Origin: an uncultured Kiritimatiellota bacterium
Lineage (GTDB): Bacteria; Verrucomicrobiota; Kiritimatiellia; RFP12; DVOR01
NCBI GenBank assembly: GCA_944391055.1
Contig: CALXSF010000006.1
Span: 62,001 to 126,000 of the forward strand
Reading direction: 5' to 3'
Length of the DNA: 64,000 bases
Shown one piece after another: positions 39,140-47,300 of this stretch; the first letter of the stretch is position 1; every line of letters starts with the position of its first letter. The position numbers and the translations under genes were made by a program. The notes below the pieces were generated by a model that saw nothing but the letters and a program-made list of their open reading frames with translations, did not search any database and had not been told where the DNA came from.

Positions 39140-39658
39140 ATGGAGCTTCTTGCCGGCTTCGAGAACCAACGCGCACTTTACGTTCATGACCTTGGCGGCG
39201 TGGCCAAGGTTGAATGCCAAGGCGCGGATAACTATTCGGGCGAATACCAGGTCACGACACGGAACAGGCACACCTTCTCGCTCACAGGCAAACCCGCCTT
39301 CTTTTTTGTGACGGGGCTCGGCTGCCTTTTCCAAATCGGAAACAAGCAGGATGCCAAAACCATCGAAGCCCGAAGGATGCGGGAAACAGACCCGGTTTAC
39401 GTGGACGACCCGGAGGCTATCGCCCCCATCATCCGCATGATCATCCACGCCAGGGAGTACATAGACCGCCTTGGCGATGGCCGCGAGCGCGTCGCCATCG
39501 AGCTGCCTCTTTTCCCGAACCGGCAGGCTGCACTTGACTACCTGCACCAGGCGCAAGTCCACGCCCTTGATGAGACGTGGGAAGGCTTCGACACGGCCAG
39601 CCGACACTGGCCCTACGACGACGCATGGATGGAACGCCTGCGCAAGATGGGGCTGTGA
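39140..39658 (+). CDS. Small hypothetical protein (cargo gene 1)
   Basis: 172 residues from the ATG at 39140, preceded by AGAGG; an upstream ATG at 39113 has no ribosome-binding site. The N-terminal half is beta-rich (L-L-A-G-F-E-N-Q-R-A-L, then F-F-F-V-T-G-L-G-C-L-F), the C-terminal half helical. No domain recognised. It is in a ~2.7 kb segment that looks like a mobile-element remnant. Confidence 0.7.
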   Translation: MELLAGFENQRALYVHDLGGVAKVECQGADNYSGEYQVTTRNRHTFSLTGKPAFFFVTGLGCLFQIGNKQDAKTIEARRMRETDPVYVDDPEAIAPIIRMIIHAREYIDRLGDGRERVAIELPLFPNRQAALDYLHQAQVHALDETWEGFDTASRHWPYDDAWMERLRKMGL

Positions 39659-39801
39659 TGACCGCCCGCGATGCGCTGCACGTGATCCTCGGGGCCGTCG
39701 TCGCCACCTGCTTGGTGTGCTGGCGCCTCCACGGCAAGGTTGAGGACGAACGCGCCGCCTGCCCCTTCCCGCACCCAGCCCGAACCGAAAGGACACCCGC
39801 C

Positions 39802-40131
39802 ATGTGGCTCTTCTGCAAATCCGGCTTCTTCTCCGCCGTCCGACACTGGGACGACCCGGGCACCATCCACCTGCGCGCCCGCTTCCGCGGCGACCTTGAG
39901 CGTCTCTGCGCCGCCCACGGCCTCGACGCGCGCGCCATCGCCGAGACGCCCGGGGGCGACTACCGCTTCCGGATGGACCTGCCGCAGGCCGACTGGGCGC
40001 GCGTCGCCGCCGAGGAGGCGCAGGCCATCGACTACGCCAACTTCAAGGCCGCCGTCCACGACGGCACCGCGCGCGACGACGCCTACCTCGCCGCCTGGGC
40101 CGCCCTCCGCCACGCGCAGGGCTCCCGCTGA
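39802..40131 (+). CDS. MWLF-type small conserved protein (cargo gene 2)
   Basis: 109 residues beginning M-W-L-F-C-K-S-G-F-F-S, with AAAGGA 9 nt upstream. Short proteins starting M-W-L-F-x-x-x-G-F-F-S and ending with D-Y-x-N-F-K are found in many bacteria, mostly as unknowns. The same frame also has an ATG at 39658 overlapping the previous stop; that would add a membrane helix (I-L-G-A-V-V-A-T-C-L-V-C), so a longer form of 157 residues is possible. Confidence 0.75.
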   Translation: MWLFCKSGFFSAVRHWDDPGTIHLRARFRGDLERLCAAHGLDARAIAETPGGDYRFRMDLPQADWARVAAEEAQAIDYANFKAAVHDGTARDDAYLAAWAALRHAQGSR

Positions 40132-40170
40132 TCGCGCCGCCTTGCGTCGGGGGCGGCGCGGGGGAAAGAA

Positions 40171-40200
40171 AACCCGCGGGGGCGGCCGTCCCCGCGGGTT
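40171..40200 (+). terminator. Terminator beside tRNA-Val
   Basis: 11-bp stem aacccgcgggg / ccccgcgggtt around an 8-nt loop, with a short T stretch after it, 40 nt past the small gene. Confidence 0.7.
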
Positions 40201-40205
40201 TCGGA

Positions 40206-40282
40206 TGGTGGGCGGTGGCGGACTCGAACCGCCGACGGCCTGAGTGTAAATCAGGAACTCTAACCGACTGAGTTAACCGCCC
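40206..40282 (-). tRNA. tRNA-Val, anticodon UAC
   Basis: 77 nt with 3' CCA encoded. Acceptor GGGCGGT/ACCGCCC pairs over 7 bp, D stem ACTC/GAGT, anticodon stem CCTGA/TCAGG with loop TTTACAC (anticodon UAC), T arm GGCGG-TTCGAGT-CCGCC. Its 3' end points at the phage-like segment. It lies 11 nt upstream of where trpS ends, on the same strand. Confidence 0.93.
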
Positions 40283-40292
40283 GGGGAAAGGT

Positions 40293-41255
40293 TCAGTCGA
40301 GCCCGACGGCGCGGCGGGCGGCGGCCAGGGTTTGGCGGGCGACGGCGCGGGCGCGCTCGGCCCCGGCGCGGAGCGCGGCCTCGACCTCCTCGGGGTGGGC
40401 GGCGAGGGCCGCGCGGCGTTCGCGGAAGGGGGCCATCTTGCGCTGGTAGATCTCGAAGAGTGCCTTTTTGGCGTGGCCGTAGCCGTAGCCGCCGCGGAGG
40501 TAGTTCTGGCGCATGGCCTCGGTCTCGGCCTCGTCGGCGAAGAGGCGGTAGAGGGCGAAGACGCGGCAGGCGTCGGGGTCTTTGGGGGCCTCGAGGGGGG
40601 TGGAGTCGGTGGCGATGCGCATGATCTTGGCCTTGACCTCCTTGGGGTCGTCGAAGAGGCCGATGGTGTTGCCGTAGCTCTTGGACATCTTCTGGCCGTC
40701 GAGCCCGGGGATGACGGCGACGGTCTCGGCGATGCGCGGTTGGGGCAGCTTGAAGACCTCGCCGAAGGTCTGGTTGAACTTGGCGGCGATGTCGCGCGTG
40801 ACCTCGACGTGCTGCTTTTGGTCGCGCCCCACGGGCACCTCGTCGCTTTGGTAGAGGAGGATGTCCGCGGCCATGAGCACCGGGTAGGCGAAGAGGCCGT
40901 GGCTGGCGGGGAGGCCGCGCGCGAGCTTGTCCTTGTAGGAGTGGCACCGTTCGAGCAGGCCCATGGGGGTGACGACGGAGAGGAGCCAGGCTAGCTCGTG
41001 GACCTCCGGCACGTCGGCCTGGCGGAAGAGGCAGGCCTTGGCCGGGTCGAGCCCGCACGCCAGGAAGTCCAGCGCCACGTCGCGCGTGGCCTGGCGGAGC
41101 GCGGCGGCGTCGTGGACGGTGGTGAGCGCGTGGTACTGCGCCACGAAGACGAACGTCTCCCCCTGCGCCTGGGTGTCGATGATGGGTTTCATGGCGCCGA
41201 AGTAGTTGCCCCAGTGCAACTGGCCGGAGGGCTGGACGCCCGTCAAAATCCTCAT
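40293..41255 (-). CDS. trpS: Tryptophanyl-tRNA synthetase
   Basis: 320 residues, class I. P-S-G-Q-L-H-W-G-N-Y stands for HIGH and K-M-S-K-S is exact, at D-G-Q-K-M-S-K-S. AAAAGGAG lies 9 nt before ATG 41255. It is transcribed from an extended -10 (TGC-TATAAT) and reads into tRNA-Val, so both may share a transcript. Confidence 0.95.
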   Translation of the reverse strand: MRILTGVQPSGQLHWGNYFGAMKPIIDTQAQGETFVFVAQYHALTTVHDAAALRQATRDVALDFLACGLDPAKACLFRQADVPEVHELAWLLSVVTPMGLLERCHSYKDKLARGLPASHGLFAYPVLMAADILLYQSDEVPVGRDQKQHVEVTRDIAAKFNQTFGEVFKLPQPRIAETVAVIPGLDGQKMSKSYGNTIGLFDDPKEVKAKIMRIATDSTPLEAPKDPDACRVFALYRLFADEAETEAMRQNYLRGGYGYGHAKKALFEIYQRKMAPFRERRAALAAHPEEVEAALRAGAERARAVARQTLAAARRAVGLD

Positions 41256-41277
41256 GTCGGAACTCCTTTTGCCCGCC

Positions 41278-41286
41278 ATTATAGCA
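41278..41286 (-). promoter_or_regulatory. Extended -10 of trpS
   Basis: Minus strand TGC-TATAAT, 22 nt before the ATG; the -10 hexamer is perfect and the -35 region has no match. Confidence 0.65.
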
Positions 41287-41331
41287 TAGCGCGGGGCGCC
41301 CCGGGGGTGTTTTTCCCGTGCGCGGGCGGGG

Positions 41332-43410
41332 TCAGGCCTTGACGAAGACGTCGCGGACGGCGTCCATGAAGCGTTCGCGGAGGGCGGGGAGGGTCTCGGC
41401 GGCGCGGGAGAGGGCCCAGAGGGCGAAGTCGAGCTTGGGGCGGAAGGCGTAGCGCGGGGGGAGGCGGGGGTCGAAGGCGTCGAAGTCGCGGCGGTCACGG
41501 AGGTAGGCCCAGTGCATGGCCTCGGTCTTGCGCTCGAAGCCGTCGAAGAAGGCGGAGGCGCATTCGTTGAGGGTGCAGGCCTCCTTGTGGGCGCCCCAGT
41601 AGTCGCCGAGGGCGAGGGCGTAGGCGCGGATGTGGAAGCGGTGGGCGTCGCGGAGGTTGGCCTCGTCCTGGGCGAGGCTGGGCCAGCCGAGGGTGCCGCG
41701 GATGGAGCAGACCTGGACGTGGGCGGGCATCTGGCGGTGGAGGAAGGGGTCGTAGACGAACTGGAAGATCTCCTTGCCGATGCCGAAGCGCGGGGTGGGC
41801 GGGTCGCCGGGGAGGTACTTCTTGGCGGCCATGTTCTGGGCGGCGGCCGAGCCGTAGAGCCCGGCGAGGGCGAGGACGACGGCGGGCTCCTCGGGGGAGC
41901 GCGGGTTCTGCGGGTTGCAGCGGAAGAGGGCGGGGGCGATGGCCTCGAGGGGGTCGCCGGGGGAGCGGGTGCGCAGGAAGTAGGGGAAGCGGTCGGCGGC
42001 GCCCTCGGGCGGGGCGAGGAGCTGGAAGACGGGATAGTCGGCGCCGAGGGCGCGGAAGACGTTGGCGCGGACGAGGAGGTAGTCGGCGTAGCCGGGGCGG
42101 AGGGAGCCGAGGCGCTTCTGGATGAAGGAGACGGGCACGGGGGTGCGGTCGGTCTTGAGGACGATCTCGCGGGTCTGCGCGGCGCCGGAGGCGAGGCTCT
42201 TGGTGGAGCGGACGTCGTAGACGTTGAGGTATTGCGGGGTCTCGTTGTGGGAGAGGCGGCGCATGACGTGGCGGACGACGGCGAGGGTGCGCGCGTCGGC
42301 GCCGGGGTGGGGGGTGGGGACGCCGGCCTGGAAGGTGACGCCGGGGAGGGCGACGCGGCGGGCGTCGAAGTCGAGCGGCGCGTCGGCGCCGGGCGCGTCG
42401 TCGTTGAGGCAGGCGTAGAGGGCCAGGACGGCGCGGTCGGCGGCGGGGTCGGCGAAGGCCGGGTCGCGCAGGAGCCGGCGGAAGAGGAGGGCCAGGCCGG
42501 CGAGGGTGTCGGCCACGTCGCGCGCGTCCATGCGCCCGAGGGTGACGCCCTCGAGGAGGCGCTCGAGGGCGGGGACGAGGAGGCGCTGGGCGTCGGCGCG
42601 GGGGATGCCGAAGAACTCCAGGGCGTTGCGCCCGGCGTTGCCCTTGGCGCGGCGGAGGGCCGACTGGCTCTCGCCGGGGGCGAGGGCGGCCCATTCGCGC
42701 AGGCAGGCGAGCACCTGGGCGGGGTCCTCGGCGGCGAGGGCGGCGATGCGCGCGAACTCGGCGTAGGTGAGCCAGTGGACGCCGCGGAGGCTGACGAGGT
42801 AGTGCGCGGCGGTGTCCACGCGCAGCCAGGCGTGGGCCACCTGCCGGCGCATCTCGGCGATGGTGTAGACGCGCGGGCGGATGCGCCAGACCTGCCCCAG
42901 CGGCTCGGCGTAGGCCAGGGCCTCGGGGGTGCGCTCGCAGAAGGCCACTTCGTCGAGGCCGAAGCCGTGGGCCTGGAGCCAGCGGTCGGCCTCGGCCAGC
43001 AGGGCGAAGTCGGCGTCGCGCTGGTGCAGCTCGACGGTGCGGGTGGAGACGTTGGCCAGGGCCACGCGCCGCAGGAGCGTCTCCGAGCGGCGCGCGCGCG
43101 GCAGGCGGCAAAGGTCGCCCAGCGCCCCGGAGAAGAGCGGGGTGAGCACCGTGCCGAAGTGGCCCGTGGCCAGCGCGCAGAGCATCCCGCGCCGCCCCGA
43201 GCGCAGGTCCGCGCGCCGGATGAGCATCAGCAGCCGCCGCCGCTCCTCCTTCGCCGCGCGCCCGCCGCGCTGGATGAGGAAACGGTCGTCGCCCACGGCG
43301 TAGAGGTTGAAGACGCGCCGCTTGGCGGCGGACTCCGCCTCGAGGACGGCGAGGCGCCGGCCCTCTTTGCGGGCTTGGTCGATGAGGCGTTGGAAGGCGC
43401 AGGGTGCCAT
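41332..43410 (-). CDS. Conserved-looking 692-residue protein of unknown function
   Basis: From ATG 43410, AAGGAG 10 nt upstream. No signal peptide or membrane helix. The N-terminal ~100 residues are Arg-rich, the middle helical, and the C-terminal part has conserved-looking blocks (N-x-Y-D-V-R-S-T-K-S, F-G-I-G-K-E-I-F-Q-F-V-Y-D, C-S-I-R-G-T-L-G-W-P-S). It is clearly coding (length, ribosome-binding site, codon pattern) but no domain is recognised. Divergent from the HAD gene at 43473 with a 62-bp gap that holds promoters for both; trpS lies downstream on the same strand. Confidence 0.85.
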   Translation of the reverse strand: MAPCAFQRLIDQARKEGRRLAVLEAESAAKRRVFNLYAVGDDRFLIQRGGRAAKEERRRLLMLIRRADLRSGRRGMLCALATGHFGTVLTPLFSGALGDLCRLPRARRSETLLRRVALANVSTRTVELHQRDADFALLAEADRWLQAHGFGLDEVAFCERTPEALAYAEPLGQVWRIRPRVYTIAEMRRQVAHAWLRVDTAAHYLVSLRGVHWLTYAEFARIAALAAEDPAQVLACLREWAALAPGESQSALRRAKGNAGRNALEFFGIPRADAQRLLVPALERLLEGVTLGRMDARDVADTLAGLALLFRRLLRDPAFADPAADRAVLALYACLNDDAPGADAPLDFDARRVALPGVTFQAGVPTPHPGADARTLAVVRHVMRRLSHNETPQYLNVYDVRSTKSLASGAAQTREIVLKTDRTPVPVSFIQKRLGSLRPGYADYLLVRANVFRALGADYPVFQLLAPPEGAADRFPYFLRTRSPGDPLEAIAPALFRCNPQNPRSPEEPAVVLALAGLYGSAAAQNMAAKKYLPGDPPTPRFGIGKEIFQFVYDPFLHRQMPAHVQVCSIRGTLGWPSLAQDEANLRDAHRFHIRAYALALGDYWGAHKEACTLNECASAFFDGFERKTEAMHWAYLRDRRDFDAFDPRLPPRYAFRPKLDFALWALSRAAETLPALRERFMDAVRDVFVKA

Positions 43411-43472
43411 AAGCCGTTCTCCTTGTGGTTGGGGATAGTCTAGCACGTCCGCCGGTTTGGTACAATCCGCGC

Positions 43473-44297
43473 ATGGACATTCGCCTGGTCGTGACGGACA
43501 TGGACGGGACGCTGCTCGACGGCGCGCGGCGCCTGCCCCGCCGCTTCGGCGCGCTGGTGCGGGGCCTGGCCGGGCGCGGCGTGGGCTGGGCTATCGCCAG
43601 CGGGCGGCAGCTGGCCAATCTCCGCGCCCAGTTCGACCCCATCGGCGCGCCGGTGGCGCTCATCGCCGAGAACGGCGCGTTGGCGGCGGAGCCCGGCGCG
43701 GCGCGCCCCTTCTTCGAGGATCTGACCCCGGCGGCCTTCTTCGTCGACGTGCTCCGCGAGGCCCTCGCCACCCCGGGCGCCACCCCCGTGCTCTGCGGCG
43801 CCGACCGCGCGTGGGTGGGCGACGCGCACCCCGGGGACTGGCCGGAGATCGGGCAGTTCTTCGCCGTCCGCGAGCCGTGGCACGCGCTGGGCGAGGTGTT
43901 GGGCCTGCGCGTCTGCAAGGTGGCCGTCTTCCATCCACGCGCCGCCGAGGCGCTCTTCCCGCGTCTGTCGCCGCTGGGCTCCCCCGGCCTGCGCGTGATC
44001 CTCTCCGGGCCGCAGTGGGTGGACGTCCAGCCCGCGCGGATCGACAAGGCCAACGCCCTGCGCGCCCTGCTCGCCCGCCGCGGCCTCCGCCCGGAACAGG
44101 CCATCGTCTTCGGCGACTACCTGAATGACGCCGGGATGATGGCCGTCGGCGCGCGCGCCGTGGCGATGGGCAACGCGCACCCGGCGCTCCGCGCGCGCTG
44201 CGCCGAGGTCGCGCCCCCCAACACCGAGAACGGCGTCCTCCGCCACCTGCGCGCGCTCGGGTTGCTGCGCCATCCGCGCGGGGCGCCGTTGTGTTAG
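43473..44297 (+). CDS. HAD-superfamily (Cof-type) phosphatase
   Basis: 274 residues. Motif I D-M-D-G-T-L-L-D (nucleophile Asp9, acid/base Asp11), motif II S-G-R, motif III lysine in I-D-K-A-N-A-L and motif IV G-D-Y-L-N-D. The C2b cap is typical of Cof-like phosphatases acting on sugar phosphates or cofactors. The ATG at 43473 has no ribosome-binding site and the -10 (TGG-TACAAT, 43458-43466) is 6 nt away, so it is likely leaderless. The stop codon TAG overlaps the -10 of the next gene. Confidence 0.88.
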   Translation: MDIRLVVTDMDGTLLDGARRLPRRFGALVRGLAGRGVGWAIASGRQLANLRAQFDPIGAPVALIAENGALAAEPGAARPFFEDLTPAAFFVDVLREALATPGATPVLCGADRAWVGDAHPGDWPEIGQFFAVREPWHALGEVLGLRVCKVAVFHPRAAEALFPRLSPLGSPGLRVILSGPQWVDVQPARIDKANALRALLARRGLRPEQAIVFGDYLNDAGMMAVGARAVAMGNAHPALRARCAEVAPPNTENGVLRHLRALGLLRHPRGAPLC

Positions 44298-44300
44298 ACT
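44292..44300 (+). promoter_or_regulatory. Extended -10 of the macroglobulin gene
   Basis: TGT-TAGACT; the TAG is also the HAD gene's stop codon. AAGGAG follows at 44309-44314, 8 nt before the ATG. Confidence 0.45.
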
Positions 44301-44321
44301 GTGGCTTGAAAGGAGCGTGCG

Positions 44322-47300
44322 ATGAGACGGTTTGCGTGTTGGCTGCTGGCGGTGGCGTTGGGCGCGAGGGCCTTGGCGGGGTGGGAGGCCGAGCTGGCCG
44401 CGGAGCCGGGGCGCCAAAAGCGCGACGACCGCGTCTTCCAGACGCTTGACCGGCTCTTCCGGATGGAGCGCGAGGCGGACGTCGCCGACAGACCTTACCT
44501 TTCTTTGTATGCGACCTTGGTGCTGGCGCGGGCGCGGTGGCAGTTCCGCTGGGGCGAGGCGGGTGCCGAGCCCCCCGACCCCGCGGCGGGGCCTTGCCAG
44601 GCGTGGAGCGTGGCGGAGGCGACGGCGCTGCTGGAGGCGCGCGCGAAGGCTGCCTTGGCGGAGGCGCCGCGCTACGCCGCCACCCCCGCCGCGCCCTTCC
44701 TCTCGGCCACGCGGCGCGACCCCGACGCCTGGGACTCCTCCGCGCTGGCGGTGCTTTGGCAGAACGTCCTCTCCGACTGGGGGCCGGAGGCGCGCGCCCA
44801 AGCGCGGGAGACGACCCTGAAGGCGGCGCGGGCGGTGGGCGACGACGCGCTGGAGGGGACGCTGCGCGTCGCGGCGATCCTGGACGGGACGCCCCCCGGC
44901 GCGGGGCGCGAGGCGGCCCTGCGGGCGTTGGACGCGCGGCGCGTCTGGCCGGGGGACGTGCGCGCGCTGATCCTGAAGTGCCGCGCGGAGGCGTCGGCGG
45001 GGGAGGAGGGCAAGGACGCCGCCGCGGACTCCGAGCGGCAGGTCGGGCGGCTGCGCCTGTTGATGGACGCGCGGGACTTGGCGCGGGACCACGCCTTCAA
45101 GGCCCGCTTGCAGGAGGAGATCAACGCCATCCGCCAGGCGCGCGTGACGTTGGCCGACGTGCCGGCCCTGACGCCGCCGGGCGGGCCGACGCCGGCGAAG
45201 GTGCGTTACCGCAACACGCAGACGCTGGAGGCGCGGGTGGACGGCGGCGCGTGGGAGACGTTGGAGCTGCCGCAGCCGCTGCCCTACGTCTGGGCGGAGG
45301 CGGAAATCGCCCTGCCCGCGCTCGCGGAGGGGGAGCACAAGGTGGAGCTGCGCGTGCCGCAGCGCTTCCAAGGGCTGTGCCAGCCTCCCGTCGCCCTCAC
45401 GGTGACGGCCTCGGAGATCGTCGCCGCGCAGGCGCATTCGGAGCCCTTCACCGTCTTTGTGGCGGCGAGCCGCACGGGGCGGCCGCTCGCGGGCGCGGAG
45501 GTGTCGGTGCTGGGGCAGACAAGGAAGACGGACGCGCTGGGCCTGGTGGCCTTCCCGGAGCTGCCGCGCCAACGACCCGCCGCGCGCACGCCCCTGACGG
45601 TCTCTTGGGGGGAATGGACGCTGCGGACGGAGATCGCCCCGCCTTCCGAACCGTCGCCGCCGGAGGCGCGCCCCTTCTTCGCGGCGTTCGCCGACCGCGC
45701 GCTCTACCGCCCCGGCGAGACGGCGTGCTTCGAGATCGTCTGCCTGCGCCGCGACGCGGAGGGGCGGCCCGTCCCCGACCCCGACGCCGCGGGCACGCTT
45801 CGCGTGGTGGGGGCCGACGGCCGCAGGAAGACGCGCGAGCTGGCGTCCTTCCCCATCAAGCCCTCCGCCTCGGGGGCCTTCTCGGCGGAGGTGGCGATCC
45901 CGGAAGACTTCGTGGGCGAGCTTGTCGCCGAGGTGCCGGCGTGGCGGGCCTCGGAGCGGTTGGGCGCGGTGGCCGCGTTCAAGGCGCCGAACTTCGCCGT
46001 CACGCTGCGCCGCGCGAACGTCGGCGCGCCGCTCACGGAGCCTGTCCGTTTCGCGGGCACGGCCATTGATCTGGCGGGCGTGCCGCTCGTCGGCGCGGAC
46101 GTGGCGTGGGAGGTGCGCGGGGCGGACGACCCTGTCAGGGGCAGGGCGACTGTGGGCGCGGACGGCGCCTTCGCCTTCGAGGCCGCCCTCCCGGAGGGCG
46201 AGGCGGGGTGCTTCGTCCAGGCCACCGCCGCCGTGCTCGACGCGAACGGCGAGCGGCAGGAGGCAAGCGTGGGCGCGTGGGCGCCGCGGTGGGGCTATGA
46301 GGTCGCGATCGAGCCCGCGCGGTGGGCCGTCGGGGGCGAGGCCTTCGACGTGCGGCTCTCCGCCGAGCGCGCGGTCTCGGGCGTCCTGGCCGTCCGCCGC
46401 GAGGGGTCGACGAACGATTGCGCGCGCGTGGCCTTCGCCCTGCGCGAGGCCGCGCCCGGCAAGGCCGAGGCCGCCGTGCCGCTGACGTTGCCGGGGGGGC
46501 GCTATGCGCTCACCGCCGAGGCCGGGCCCGTCACCAACGCCGCCTCCGTCCTCGTCCTTCCGTGCGACGGCGGGCTCGACGGCCTGCCGGACGCGCTTCT
46601 GCGCACGCGGCAACCCTCCGGGGAGCTCGTCGTCGGCGACACGCTGGAGGGCTTCGCCGCCGTCCGCGGCGGGGGGCCGGCCTTCCTGTCCGTGACGACG
46701 GGCAAGGGGCTTCGGAGCGTCATCTCGCTTGCCTCGCCCTTCTTCGCGCTGCCGGTGGAGGCCGACCTCGCGCCGAACTTCGCCCTCACGGTCTATGGCT
46801 TCGACGGCGGCACGCTCCGCTCCGAGACGCTCAACGTCGCCGTCCGGCCGCCGCCGGGGCTGACGATCGAGGCCGTGCGCGTCGCCGAGACCGCCCGCCC
46901 CGGCTCCGCCCAGCGCTGGGTGCTGGCGGTGGACGACCCCGACGCCGAGCTTGTCGTTACGTGTTACGACCAGGCGCTCGACGCCCTCGCGCCGTATGCG
47001 TGGTATACCATTGCCGAACGTTTCCTGCGTGTGCGCTGGTGGTACGGCCTGGCGTCGGCATGGTTCGTCCCGCGCGCGTGGGTCACCGTGGCCGAGCCGT
47101 TGCCGTGGGACTTCTGCGGGCGCGCGGGCGGCGCCGTCGTGCCGTTGGCCCGCGCCGCCAACCTGGCCGTGGCGGAGGATGCCGCCGCCGAGGGGGCGCC
47201 GCCGGCCGCGCTGGCGAAAACGGCCGCCGGCGCCGCCGCGCCGGCGCCGCGCGTGCGCGCCGACTTCGCCAAGACCGCCCTTTGGGCCCCGCGGAAGCGG

